From WRDS01 sp964492775 (lineage in GTDB: Bacteria > Actinomycetota > Coriobacteriia > Anaerosomatales > PHET01), in the NCBI GenBank assembly GCA_964492775.1, contig CAZBLH010000011.1, forward strand, positions 1 through 51,445: a DNA stretch of 51,445 nucleotides. Reading direction: 5' to 3'. The first letter of the stretch is position 1. Each line of letters begins with the position of its first letter. Positions 36,132 to 45,307 of this stretch are shown in pieces. The position numbers and the translations under genes were made by a program. The notes beneath the pieces are model-generated. The model was not told the DNA's origin. It saw nothing but the letters and a program-made list of their open reading frames with translations, and searched no databases.

Positions 36132-38197
36132 CCGCACGCGACCTGCTCTTCGAGGTTGGCTGCGAGGAGCTGCCGTCCTCTGCCCTGTACCGAGCGCTCG
36201 AGCAGCTACAGGCTGCTGTGCCCGAGGCGCTCAAGCGCGCTCGGCTTGAGTACAACACCGTGTCCGTGCTGGGGACTCCTCGGCGGATTGCGATCCTCGT
36301 GACCGAGGTCGCCGGGCGGCAGCCGGACTCGGTTGAGCGCCACAAAGGACCCGCGGCCAAGGTCGCATTCGACGCCGAGGGCGCCCCGACGCCGGCGGCG
36401 GCTGGCTTTGCCCGAGGCAAGGGCGTGCCCGTCGAGTCGCTCGAGGTGATCGAGGACGAGGGCGGGGCGTACGTCTGGGCGACCGTGGAGTCTGCTGGCG
36501 CTCCGGCCATCGAGGTCCTTCCCGGACTGCTCGAGTCGCTGATCAGCGGCCTGGACTGGGCGAAGTCGATGCGCTGGGGTAGCGGGGACGCACGATTCTC
36601 CCGCCCGGTTCGTTGGCTGCTTGCCCTGTTCGGCACCGAGGTCGTTCCCGTGCAGTTCGCTGGGATCGTCGCCGGGCCGACGACGCGCGGACACCGGTTC
36701 CTCGAGCCGGGCGAGATCACCATCGCATCGCCGACCGAGTACGTTGACGCGCTCGCCAAAGCGTTCGTGCTCGTCGATCAGAACGCCCGGGCGCGGGTCC
36801 TGCGAGATAGCATCGATGCCGCAGCCGCCGAGCGCGGAGGCCGTGCCGTCGTCCCCGAGAAGACCTTTGCCGAGGTGGTGAACCTCGTCGAGTGGCCCAC
36901 GGTCGCGGTGGGGAGGTTCGACGAGGAGTTCTTGGAGGTGCCCCGCGAGATCCTCCAGCACGCGATGCAGAGCCATCAGCGCTACTTCCCGCTGGAGGAC
37001 GCCTCCGGAAATCTCACCGCTGCGTTCATAGTCGCTCACAACGGGAGCCCCGAGCGCACTGCCCAGATCATCGCAGGGCACGAGCGGGTCATCCGCGCGC
37101 GCCTTGCCGATGCGGCCTTCTTCTTCCGGGAAGACCTCGCGACCCCCCTCGAGGGCTGGCTTCCCAAGCTCGAGCACGTCGTCTTCCAAGAGAAGCTCGG
37201 CACTCTTGCCGACAAGACCGAGCGCATCGGCCACCTGGCTGCCAAGGTCGCATCCATGGTCGACGCGCCTGCAGACGCCGCGGCTCAGGCAGCCCGGGCG
37301 GCGCACCTCGCCAAGGCGGACCTCGTGACGAGCGCGGTCATCGAGTTCACCGATCTCCAAGGCGTGATGGGGCGCTACTACGCCGAGGCGGCGGGGGAGA
37401 GTTCTGAGGTAGCCCTCGCGATCGAGGAGCATTACCGACCGCGCTTCTCGGATGACACGCTGCCTTCGACGCTTGCTGGGCGCATCGTTGCTATCGCCGA
37501 CAAGGCAGACACCATCTGCGGCATCTTCGCCGCCGGTCTCGCGCCCAAGGGCTCTTCCGATCCCTTCGCGCTGAGGCGCTCGGCGATCGGCATCATCGCG
37601 ATGGCGCTCGACGGGACGCGCGTGTGCCTGGACGAGCTGATCGGCGATGCGCTCGCGGGATACGGAGACACTGTGGGCTCGGTCGAGGAGACCGGGGCGG
37701 CCATCAAGGCGTTCTTCATCGCCCGACTCCAGGGCATCCTGCAGGACCGTGGGTACGACTACGACATCATTGATGCGGTTCTCGCATCAGCATCCAATGA
37801 CCCCGCGGACGTACTTGCCCGCGCCGAGGCGCTGAGAGAGGCCAGCCAGCAGGCGCCCGAGGTGTTCGAGAACCTCTCGGTCGCCTACAAGCGCGCCGCC
37901 AACCTGGCGCGCGAGGCCGAGCCTGAGACGGACCGTGGGCTCATGGGCGTGCACGAGCGGGCGCTCGATTCGGCGCTTGACGAGGCGCAAGGCAGGGTGG
38001 AAGCGCTGGTCGCCGAGGGCGCGTACGAGGACGTGCTCACGGTCTTCTCGGCGATGAGGGAGCCGATCGACGCCTTCTTCGACAATGTGCTCGTCATGGA
38101 CGAGGACCCCGCAGTGCGCGCGACGCGACTCGGACTTCTGGCGCGGTTCGTCAGGCTGTTCGGCCTCTTTGCCGACCTCGGCCGACTCGCGAGGTAG
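36128..38197 (+). CDS. glyS: Glycyl-tRNA synthetase beta chain
   Basis: Beta subunit of the heterotetrameric enzyme; it recognises tRNA-Gly. At 689 residues it has the normal length. It opens LLFEVGCEELPSSAL and holds typical segments (WAKSMRWG, FSRPVRWLLALFG, LQHAMQSHQRYFPL, FFREDL, KLGTLADKTERI, HD-like ADLVTSAVIEFTDLQGVMGRYYAE). A DALR-type anticodon-binding region lies at the C-terminus (about 580-680). The GTG start overlaps glyQ. Confidence 0.97.
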   Translation: MTARDLLFEVGCEELPSSALYRALEQLQAAVPEALKRARLEYNTVSVLGTPRRIAILVTEVAGRQPDSVERHKGPAAKVAFDAEGAPTPAAAGFARGKGVPVESLEVIEDEGGAYVWATVESAGAPAIEVLPGLLESLISGLDWAKSMRWGSGDARFSRPVRWLLALFGTEVVPVQFAGIVAGPTTRGHRFLEPGEITIASPTEYVDALAKAFVLVDQNARARVLRDSIDAAAAERGGRAVVPEKTFAEVVNLVEWPTVAVGRFDEEFLEVPREILQHAMQSHQRYFPLEDASGNLTAAFIVAHNGSPERTAQIIAGHERVIRARLADAAFFFREDLATPLEGWLPKLEHVVFQEKLGTLADKTERIGHLAAKVASMVDAPADAAAQAARAAHLAKADLVTSAVIEFTDLQGVMGRYYAEAAGESSEVALAIEEHYRPRFSDDTLPSTLAGRIVAIADKADTICGIFAAGLAPKGSSDPFALRRSAIGIIAMALDGTRVCLDELIGDALAGYGDTVGSVEETGAAIKAFFIARLQGILQDRGYDYDIIDAVLASASNDPADVLARAEALREASQQAPEVFENLSVAYKRAANLAREAEPETDRGLMGVHERALDSALDEAQGRVEALVAEGAYEDVLTVFSAMREPIDAFFDNVLVMDEDPAVRATRLGLLARFVRLFGLFADLGRLAR

Positions 38198-38204
38198 TGC
38201 TCGC

Positions 38205-39023
38205 ATGGAGCAGGCCGTAATAGCGATTCACGTGTTGTCGGACTCCCTCGGCGAGACGGGGGAGATGGTGGCCCGAGCCGCCGCCGCGCAGTTCGAGCCC
38301 GGCACGTATCGCATCGAGCGGTTGCCCAAGATCGTCTCGGTCGAGCACCTGCGCAGGACGGTGGAGTCGCACTGCGGGACGCACTGCGTGTTCCTCTACA
38401 CGTTCGTGAGCGGCGAGTTCGTGCAGGAGATGAAGCGGCTCTCCTCCAAGGGCGTGCACTCCGTCGACCTGTTGAGCCCGGTAGTCGATATCCTCGCGAG
38501 CATGACGGAGCATGAGCCTATCGGCGAGGCTGGGACGATCCGGCGCACCGACCAGGAGTACTTCCAGCGCATCGACGCGATGGAGTTCGCCGTCAAGCAC
38601 GACGACGGACGCAATCCCGAGGGGCTCAAGGACGCCGACATCGTGCTCGTCGGCGTGTCCCGCACTTCCAAGACGCCGCTCTCGATGTACCTCGCGATGA
38701 AGGGCTACCGGGTTGCGAACGTCCCGCTCGCCATGGGGGTTGCACCGCCGGAGGAGCTGTTCGAGGTCGACCCGGAGCGCATCATCGGGCTCACCGGCGA
38801 TGTCGACACGCTCGTCGAGATCCGCAATGCCCGCATGCACGAGCTCGGGACCTTTGTCTCCGGGTACGCGGACCGCGAATCGATCGAGCGGGAGCTCGAG
38901 GAGGCACGTGCGCTCATGCGCCGGCTTGGCGCGATCGTGTTGCACACTGGGAACCGGGCCATCGAGGAGTCCGCTCAGGAGATCATCCGCCAGTTGAACA
39001 ATGGCTTCGCTGAGAATGACTGA
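38205..39023 (+). CDS. ppsR: Pyruvate,phosphate dikinase regulatory protein (PSRP)
   Basis: DUF299/PSRP bifunctional kinase-phosphorylase that inactivates PPDK by ADP-dependent threonine phosphorylation and reactivates it with phosphate. The ATG at 38205 gives 272 residues, with GAGG at 38191-38194. The P-loop-like motif GVSRTSKTPLSMYLA starts at Gly150; the N-terminal HVLSDSLGETGEMVARAA is also family-specific. It lies directly upstream of its likely target ppdK. Bacillus has the homologue yqfL at the equivalent site between glyS and dnaG. Confidence 0.95.
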   Translation: MEQAVIAIHVLSDSLGETGEMVARAAAAQFEPGTYRIERLPKIVSVEHLRRTVESHCGTHCVFLYTFVSGEFVQEMKRLSSKGVHSVDLLSPVVDILASMTEHEPIGEAGTIRRTDQEYFQRIDAMEFAVKHDDGRNPEGLKDADIVLVGVSRTSKTPLSMYLAMKGYRVANVPLAMGVAPPEELFEVDPERIIGLTGDVDTLVEIRNARMHELGTFVSGYADRESIERELEEARALMRRLGAIVLHTGNRAIEESAQEIIRQLNNGFAEND

Positions 39024-39052
39024 CGTTCTCGCCCGTACATGAAGCACTCAGG

Positions 39053-39058
39053 TATCAT
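39053..39058 (+). promoter_or_regulatory. Possible -10 box for ppdK
   Basis: TATCAT lies 33 bases before the ppdK start codon. No good -35 is seen; weak call. Confidence 0.35.
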
Positions 39059-39090
39059 CGGGACCAAACCCGCCTGGACAAGAGAGGGAG

Positions 39091-41832
39091 ATGGAATTGT
39101 CGGACGTAAAGCGTGTCTATGCTTTCGGCGCCGGCCGAACCGAGGGTAACCGGGACATGAAGTTCGTCCTTGGAGGCAAGGGCGCCAACCTTGCCGAGAT
39201 GGCGAACATGGGCTTGCCCGTTCCACCCGGTTTCACCATCACCTGCCAGGCGTGCATGGAGTACTACAACTCCAATCCGCCCGGATTCCCCGCGGGACTC
39301 GAAGAAGAGATCGCCGAGCACCTCAAGGAGCTTGAGGAGAAGATGGGCAAGCGCCTCGGCGACCCGGCCGACCCGCTTCTCGTCTCGGTGCGCAGCGGCT
39401 CGCCGTTCTCCATGCCGGGCATGATGGACACCGTCCTCAACCTCGGCCTGAATGACGTTTCGGTCGAGGGCCTGATCGCCCAGACCGGCAACGAGCGGTT
39501 CGCGTGGGACAGCTACCGTCGCTTCATTCAGATGTTCTCGAAGGTCGTCCTCGACGTCGAAGGTGACCTGTTCGAGAACGCCATTACGCGCATGAAGCGC
39601 GACCGTGGCGCCGCGAGCGACACCGATCTCAACGCCGCTGACCTGCGCGAGCTCGTCAGCGTCTTCAAGGGGATCGTCGCGGACGAGGTCAGCGCCGAGG
39701 AGTACCCGCAGCTCGTCGGAGCAGACGGCAAGGTCGCGTTCCCGCAGAAGGTTTCCGCGCAGCTGCGCCTCGCGATCGAGGCCGTCTTCAAGAGCTGGAT
39801 GAACGAGCGCGCGGTGTACTACCGCAAGATGGAGAAGATCGCCGATGATCTCGGCACCGCCGTCAACGTTCAGACGATGGTATTCGGAAACAAGGGCGAG
39901 ACCTCAGCGACGGGCGTCGGCTTCACGCGCAACCCGGCCGACGGCACGAAGGAGTACTACGGAGACTTCCTCACCAACGCGCAGGGCGAGGATGTCGTAG
40001 CCGGTATCCGGCTCACTGAGCCCATCGCAAAGCTCAAGACCGTGCCCGGTCTCGAGGAGGCTGGCAGGGAACTCGACGAGGTGTTTGCCAAGCTCGAGGC
40101 GTCGTACCACGACATGTGCGACATCGAGTTCACCATCGAGCAGGGCAAGCTCTACATGCTGCAGACCCGTGTGGGCAAGCGCACCGCGCGCGCCGCGCTC
40201 AAGATCGCGATCGACATGGTCGAGGAGGGTCTGATCAGCAAGCAGGAGGCTGTCTCGCGCATCAACCCACACCAGCTCGATCAGCTCCTGCACCCTCAGT
40301 TCGATTCCTCGGCGCAGTACGACGTCCTGGCCAAAGGGCTCAACGCCTCGCCGGGCGCCGCGGTGGGCGAGGTCGTCTTCTCCTCGGCAGACGCTGTTGC
40401 GGCGAAGGAAGGCGGCCGTAAGGCGATCCTCGTGCGCTGGGAGACTAACCCCGACGACCTGCCGGGCATGGACGCGGCCGAGGGAATCCTCACGTCTCAC
40501 GGCGGCAAGACATCGCATGCGGCTGTTGTCGCCCGCGGCATGGGCAAGCCAGCCGTCTGCGGCGTGGAGAAGCTTCGGATCGACGCCGAGAACAAGGTCG
40601 CACGCGTCGACGGCACCGACGTCGAGCTGCGCGAAGGCGATATCATCTCCATCGACGGCACGACCGGCATCGTCGTTCTAGGCGCTGTCGCACTGATCGA
40701 GCCCGAGGTCACCGGAGACTTCGACACGGTCCTTACCTGGGCTGACGAGATTCGCACGATGGGCGTGCGCGCCAACGCTGACACCCCGGACGATGCCGCG
40801 CTTGGGCGTAAGTTTGGCGCCGCAGGCATCGGACTCTGCCGCACGGAGCACATGTTCCTCGGTGAGCGCAAGGGCATCATTCAGCGCTTCATCCTTGCTG
40901 AGGACGGCGACGGCGCTCGCGAGGAGGCTCTCTCCGAGCTTCTCGGCGCTCAGGTCGGCGACTTCCTCGGCATCTTCGAGGCCATGGACGGGCTGCCGGT
41001 GACGGTCCGTCTGCTCGATCCGCCGCTTCACGAGTTCCTCGACAGCCCGCGTGAGCTCGAGGTATCTATCGTCAGGGCCGAGGCTGCGGGTGCAACCGCC
41101 GCCGAGCTGGCCCCGAAGCGCAAGCTTCTTTCGCAGATTGACTCGATGATCGAGGCCAACCCGATGCTGGGTCTGCGCGGCTGCCGTCTGGGCCTCATGT
41201 TCCCTGAGCTGTACTCGATGCAGGTCCGCGCCATCGCAAAGGCCGCGTGCCAGCTCCGGGCGCTCGGCCGCGACCCGCGCCCCGAGATTATGATTCCGCT
41301 CGTCAGCGTAAAGGCCGAACTTGAGACGCTGCGTGCCGAGGCCGAGAAGGTCGTAGCTGAGGTGGCCGCCGAGTGCAGCGACGCGACGCTCAGCATCCCG
41401 ATTGGCACGATGATCGAGCTGCCGCGCGCCGCCATCACCGCCGATGAGATCGCAACCCAAGCTGACTTCTTCAGCTTCGGCACGAACGACCTTACCCAGA
41501 CCACCTTCGGCTTCTCGCGCGATGACATCGAGGCGAAGTTTCTGCCACGCTACCTCGAGCGCAAGATCCTGCGCAGGAACCCGTTCGAGACGGTGGACGA
41601 GGGTGTTGCCGAGCTAGTGCGTATAGGCGTGGAGAAGGGCAAAGCGGGCAACCCCAACCTGCACGTCGGTGTCTGCGGCGAGCACGGCGGCGATCCTGAC
41701 TCGGTCCACACGTTCTTCGAGATCGGACTGGACTACGTGTCCTGCTCGCCGTACCGCGTTCCGCTCGCAAGGCTTGCGGCAGCGCAGGCCAAGCTTGCGG
41801 CCTCGGAGGGCACGGGGTCGGATAACCGCTAG
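39091..41832 (+). CDS. ppdK: Pyruvate, phosphate dikinase
   Basis: Reversible enzyme interconverting pyruvate + ATP + Pi and PEP + AMP + PPi. In anaerobes it often works in glycolysis using PPi. The 913-residue protein has the N-terminal ATP-grasp domain (FGAGRTEGNRDMKFVLGGKGANLAEM). The swivelling phosphohistidine domain follows: GGKTSHAAVVARGMG, with catalytic His476 and Thr474 at the regulatory site. The PEP/pyruvate TIM barrel ends the protein (GLCRTEHMF, FSFGTNDLTQTTFG, CGEHGGDPDS). The ATG at 39091 is almost adjacent to GAGAGGGAG; a TTG at 39097 would be better spaced, so two residues are uncertain. PpsR upstream should phosphorylate Thr474. Confidence 0.97.
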   Translation: MELSDVKRVYAFGAGRTEGNRDMKFVLGGKGANLAEMANMGLPVPPGFTITCQACMEYYNSNPPGFPAGLEEEIAEHLKELEEKMGKRLGDPADPLLVSVRSGSPFSMPGMMDTVLNLGLNDVSVEGLIAQTGNERFAWDSYRRFIQMFSKVVLDVEGDLFENAITRMKRDRGAASDTDLNAADLRELVSVFKGIVADEVSAEEYPQLVGADGKVAFPQKVSAQLRLAIEAVFKSWMNERAVYYRKMEKIADDLGTAVNVQTMVFGNKGETSATGVGFTRNPADGTKEYYGDFLTNAQGEDVVAGIRLTEPIAKLKTVPGLEEAGRELDEVFAKLEASYHDMCDIEFTIEQGKLYMLQTRVGKRTARAALKIAIDMVEEGLISKQEAVSRINPHQLDQLLHPQFDSSAQYDVLAKGLNASPGAAVGEVVFSSADAVAAKEGGRKAILVRWETNPDDLPGMDAAEGILTSHGGKTSHAAVVARGMGKPAVCGVEKLRIDAENKVARVDGTDVELREGDIISIDGTTGIVVLGAVALIEPEVTGDFDTVLTWADEIRTMGVRANADTPDDAALGRKFGAAGIGLCRTEHMFLGERKGIIQRFILAEDGDGAREEALSELLGAQVGDFLGIFEAMDGLPVTVRLLDPPLHEFLDSPRELEVSIVRAEAAGATAAELAPKRKLLSQIDSMIEANPMLGLRGCRLGLMFPELYSMQVRAIAKAACQLRALGRDPRPEIMIPLVSVKAELETLRAEAEKVVAEVAAECSDATLSIPIGTMIELPRAAITADEIATQADFFSFGTNDLTQTTFGFSRDDIEAKFLPRYLERKILRRNPFETVDEGVAELVRIGVEKGKAGNPNLHVGVCGEHGGDPDSVHTFFEIGLDYVSCSPYRVPLARLAAAQAKLAASEGTGSDNR

Positions 41833-41870
41833 TCGCCGAACCACCGCACGAGTCAGGGCAAGTAGGCCGC

Positions 41871-42914
41871 ATGGCACCTGAACAGCTGATGACGCGCGAG
41901 GAGACAGAGGCAGCCGAGTTCGAGCGCCTGTCTCCTCGCGCGGCTAAGGCCGCCGAGTCGCGCGGCCGTGATAGGTTCTCGGAGCTGGATCCGTTCCGCA
42001 CCGAGTACCAGCGTGACCGCGACCGGATCCTGCACTGCAAGGCGTTTAGGCGCCTCTCGCACAAGACGCAGGTCTTCCTGGCGCCCGAGGGCGACCACTA
42101 CCGGACCCGGCTCACGCACACGCTCGAGGTCTCGCAGATCGCGCGTTCCATCGCACGGGCGCTGCGCCTCAACGAGGACCTCACCGAGGCTATTGCGCTC
42201 GGCCACGACCTCGGCCATACACCGTTCGGCCACACCGGCGAGGAGGCGCTCTCAAGCGTGCTCGCCGAGGTCGCGGAGCAGTTCCCCGGCGCCCCGACGT
42301 CGTATAGTCACAACCTGCAGTCGCTGCGCATCGTCGAGCAGCTGGAGTACGACGGCAAAGGCCTGAACCTCACCTGGGAGGTCCGCGACGGAATCCTCGG
42401 CCACACGGGCGAGCATGTGCCGTCCACGCTTGAGGGCCAAATTGTCCGCACCGCCGACCGCATCGCCTATGTGAACCACGACATCGATGACGGGCTGCGC
42501 GCCGGCGTTCTGGCCTTTGAAGAGTTGCCGAAGCGCGCTATGGAGGTGCTCGGCCGCCACCATGCGGAGCGCTTGACCACCATGGTCACCGACATGATCT
42601 CGGCTTCGGCGGACGCCGACTCAATCCGTATGTCGCCGCCGGTATGGAACGCCATGATGGAGCTGCGCTCGTTCCTGTTCGAGAACGTGTACTTCTCGGC
42701 AAAGGCTAAGGCCGAGGAGCCCAAGGCGAGCCGGGTTGTGCGTATGCTGATGCAGCACTACCTGAGTACGCCGGAGGATCTGCCGTCTGAGTTCCAGGCT
42801 GCTGAGGGCGCCGAGTTGGTGCAGCGTGCGGTCGATTATGTGTCGGGTATGACGGACCGTTTCGCGATCCGGGAGTTCGAACGCATATTCATCCCGAAGA
42901 AGTGGCTGGTGTAA
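41871..42914 (+). CDS. dgt: dGTPase-like HD phosphohydrolase
   Basis: Deoxynucleotide triphosphohydrolase-like protein (Dgt family, type 2), 347 residues. It shows FRRLSHKTQVF, the HD ligands TRLTHTLEVSQIAR, GHDLGHTPFGHTGEEAL, HNLQSLRIVEQLE and the distal Asp in YVNHDIDDGL. The family degrades dNTPs to deoxynucleosides and triphosphate, adjusting pools; the precise substrate is not readable. Its position shortly upstream of dnaG and rpoD is common in Actinobacteria. Confidence 0.93.
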   Translation: MAPEQLMTREETEAAEFERLSPRAAKAAESRGRDRFSELDPFRTEYQRDRDRILHCKAFRRLSHKTQVFLAPEGDHYRTRLTHTLEVSQIARSIARALRLNEDLTEAIALGHDLGHTPFGHTGEEALSSVLAEVAEQFPGAPTSYSHNLQSLRIVEQLEYDGKGLNLTWEVRDGILGHTGEHVPSTLEGQIVRTADRIAYVNHDIDDGLRAGVLAFEELPKRAMEVLGRHHAERLTTMVTDMISASADADSIRMSPPVWNAMMELRSFLFENVYFSAKAKAEEPKASRVVRMLMQHYLSTPEDLPSEFQAAEGAELVQRAVDYVSGMTDRFAIREFERIFIPKKWLV

Positions 42915-42962
42915 GGCCGCGCTTATGAGATACTTTGCGCCGAGCGCATGGTGCGCTTGGAT

Positions 42963-42999
42963 GCTCGTGCCTTAGGATGTCTGTGGCACGGGCTTAATA
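42963..42999 (+). terminator. Hairpin between dgt and hppA, possible weak terminator
   Basis: GCTCGTGCC (42963-42971) pairs with GGCACGGGC (42985-42993), 9 bp with one G-T pair and a 13-base loop, followed by TTAATAG. The T-tract is poor, so it could be a partial terminator or a leader structure. Confidence 0.4.
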
Positions 43000-43065
43000 G
43001 CAATCGGTGGCATCACTCCGCCCGAGTGGCCGGTGTGGATGGGGAAGCACGGAAGGAGAGGGTGG

Positions 43066-45159
43066 ATGAGCGGGGCAATAGCTTGGCTTGCGCCTCTGTC
43101 GGCGATAGTCGGCCTCGGGGTCGCACTGTTTCTCGGCAGTTGGGTTCTCAAGCAGGACCCGGGCAACAAGAAGATGCAGGAGATCTCGAAGGCCACGCAG
43201 GAGGGCGCGATGGCGTTCCTTCGTGCCGAGTGGCGGGTCCTCATCATCTTCGCGATCGTGGTCTTTGCGGCACTCTCGCTTACGGGCGGTACTCTTAGGG
43301 ACGGCGTTCTCACCGCAGTCGCCTTCCTGACGGGGGGCACGCTCTCGGCGTTTGCAGGCTTCGTGGGCATGTACGTCGCCACGCGTGCGAACGCTCGCAC
43401 GGCACAGGCCGCCACCGTCGGCGTCGCAAAGGCGCTCAACGTTGCGTTCCGCTCCGGACTGACTATGGGCCTCACGGTCGCCTCCTTCGGCGTGCTGGGC
43501 CTTTCGGTCTGGGCGATCATATTCATCGTCACCGGTGACAACCCGCTCGCAGACCAGGCCATCGTCAACGGGTTCGCGCTCGGCGCGTCCTCGATCGCTC
43601 TCTTCGCGCGAGTTGGTGGCGGTATCTACACCAAGGCCGCTGACGTGGGCGCTGACCTCGTCGGTAAGGTCGAGGCTGGAATCCCCGAGGACGACCCTCG
43701 CAACCCGGCCGTCATCGCTGACAACGTCGGCGACAACGTCGGCGACGTTGCGGGTATGGGCGCCGACCTCTTCGAGAGCTACGTCGGTTCGATCCTTGCC
43801 CCGATCGTCCTCGCGCTCGCGCTCTGGGCGACCGGCACCGATGACTTCATGTTCGGCGTGACCGTCCCGCTGCTCATCGCCGGCTTCGGCATCTTGATGT
43901 CGATCATCGGCCTGTTCGCGGTGCGCGCCAAAGAGGGCGGAAACCTCCACATGGCGCTGAACACGGGAACCTACGTGGCTGCCGTGCTCGAGGTCGGCGT
44001 TATGGCTGGGCTCTTCTACTGGTGGGCCTCGGCGGTCGGCGACACCTCGCGCTTCTGGTTTTTCGGCTCGGTCGTGCTCGGCCTCGCTGCAGGTATCGCG
44101 ATCGGCCAGATCACCGAGTACTACTGCTCCGATCACTACAAGCCGGTCAAGGGCATCGCCGAGGCGTCCGAGACGGGCCCTGCAACCAACATCATCGCGG
44201 GTCTGGGCGTCGGCATGATCTCGACCGTCGGCCCGATCATCGTCGTCGCGCTCGGCATTTTTGGCGCGTACACCATGGGCAACATGGCCGTGCCGAATGA
44301 TCCGACCTCGGGCATCTACGGTATCGCGCTCGCCGCGCTCGGCATGCTTTCGATCACGGCCATCACGGTCGGCGTCGACGCGTACGGTCCTGTTGCCGAC
44401 AACGCTGGCGGTATCGCCGAGATGGCGCACATGGATCCGCACATCCGTGAGATCACTGACGGTCTCGATTCCGTCGGCAACACGACCGCTGCTATCGCCA
44501 AGGGCTTCGCAATCGGCTCGGCAGGTCTGACCGCCCTCGCGCTGTTCACTGCCTTCCGCACCTCGGTGGCGGCCGGTGGCGTCAAGCTCGATCTCTCGCT
44601 TGAGAATCCGCTCGTGGTCGTCGGCCTGTTCGTCGGTGCGATGCTGCCGTTCCTGTTCGGCGCTCTCACGATGAACGCAGTCGGCCGCGCTGCGTTCGCG
44701 ATGATCGGGGAGGTCCGCCGCCAGTTCAAGGAGATCCCTGGCCTGCTGGCCGGTGACGAGAACGCACGAGCCGACTACGCCGCGTGCGTTGATATCGCCA
44801 CCAAGGGCGCGCTCAAGGAGATGGTGGTGCCGGGTATTCTCGCCGTCGTCATCCCGATCCTCCTCGGCGTGCTCAACCTTGAGATGCTGGGTGGATTCCT
44901 TGCCGGTGCCGTCGTCTCGGGCTTCCTGCTCGCGATCATGATGGCCAACGCCGGTGGCGCGTGGGACAACGCCAAGAAGTATATCGAGGGTGGCGTGCTC
45001 GGCGGTAAGGGCTCTGAGGCCCACAAGGCCGCTGTCGTCGGCGACACCGTTGGCGATCCGTTCAAGGACACGTCCGGCCCGGCGATGAACATCCTCATCA
45101 AGCTCATGACCGTGGTTTCTCTTGTGTTCGTTCCGCTGTTCCTGAGGATCCACGGCTAG
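43066..45159 (+). CDS. hppA: K+-dependent membrane pyrophosphatase, probably Na+-pumping
   Basis: Integral-membrane pyrophosphatase coupling PPi hydrolysis to cation pumping. The ATG at 43066 (MSGAIAWLAPLSA), preceded by GGAAGGAGAG (43051-43060), gives 697 residues; the extension to 43033 is unneeded. Signatures are GGGIYTKAADVGADLVGK, DDPRNPAVIADNVGDN and the C-terminal GGAWDNAKKYIE with KAAVVGDTVGDPFKDTSGP. Alanine in GNTTAAIAKG (near residue 475), where K+-independent enzymes have Lys, indicates K+ dependence. Glutamate in DLFESYVG (near 236) matches the ion-gate position of Na+-PPases and not the shifted Glu of plant-type K+-dependent H+-PPases. Na+ pumping is therefore inferred. It sits near ppdK, another PPi-linked enzyme. 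Confidence 0.93.
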   Translation: MSGAIAWLAPLSAIVGLGVALFLGSWVLKQDPGNKKMQEISKATQEGAMAFLRAEWRVLIIFAIVVFAALSLTGGTLRDGVLTAVAFLTGGTLSAFAGFVGMYVATRANARTAQAATVGVAKALNVAFRSGLTMGLTVASFGVLGLSVWAIIFIVTGDNPLADQAIVNGFALGASSIALFARVGGGIYTKAADVGADLVGKVEAGIPEDDPRNPAVIADNVGDNVGDVAGMGADLFESYVGSILAPIVLALALWATGTDDFMFGVTVPLLIAGFGILMSIIGLFAVRAKEGGNLHMALNTGTYVAAVLEVGVMAGLFYWWASAVGDTSRFWFFGSVVLGLAAGIAIGQITEYYCSDHYKPVKGIAEASETGPATNIIAGLGVGMISTVGPIIVVALGIFGAYTMGNMAVPNDPTSGIYGIALAALGMLSITAITVGVDAYGPVADNAGGIAEMAHMDPHIREITDGLDSVGNTTAAIAKGFAIGSAGLTALALFTAFRTSVAAGGVKLDLSLENPLVVVGLFVGAMLPFLFGALTMNAVGRAAFAMIGEVRRQFKEIPGLLAGDENARADYAACVDIATKGALKEMVVPGILAVVIPILLGVLNLEMLGGFLAGAVVSGFLLAIMMANAGGAWDNAKKYIEGGVLGGKGSEAHKAAVVGDTVGDPFKDTSGPAMNILIKLMTVVSLVFVPLFLRIHG

Positions 45160-45227
45160 ACGGGGAGTGAGTCCCGCAGGAATCACCGGTGCGCCTTGTC
45201 TCGAGGCGCCACGGATGAATGACTGAG

Positions 45228-45266
45228 CATACTCCCGCGCCGTCTGGGCGCGGGAGTATGTGTTTC
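45228..45266 (+). terminator. Strong intrinsic terminator after hppA
   Basis: A perfect 13-bp stem, CATACTCCCGCGC (45228-45240) with GCGCGGGAGTATG (45248-45260), followed by TGTTTCTATC. A second smaller hairpin (GTGCGCC/GGCGCCAC, about 45190-45212) precedes it. Together they should separate hppA from dnaG. Confidence 0.85.
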
Positions 45267-45307
45267 TATCGCTTCACGGGTACCTTCATTCCGGAAGGAG
45301 GCAGAGT

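Noticed and set aside
42994..45186. 730-residue open frame on the - strand opposite hppA
   Set aside because: Very long, but Arg/Asp/His-rich and lacking any domain pattern. It exists because the codon bias of hppA leaves few stops in that phase.
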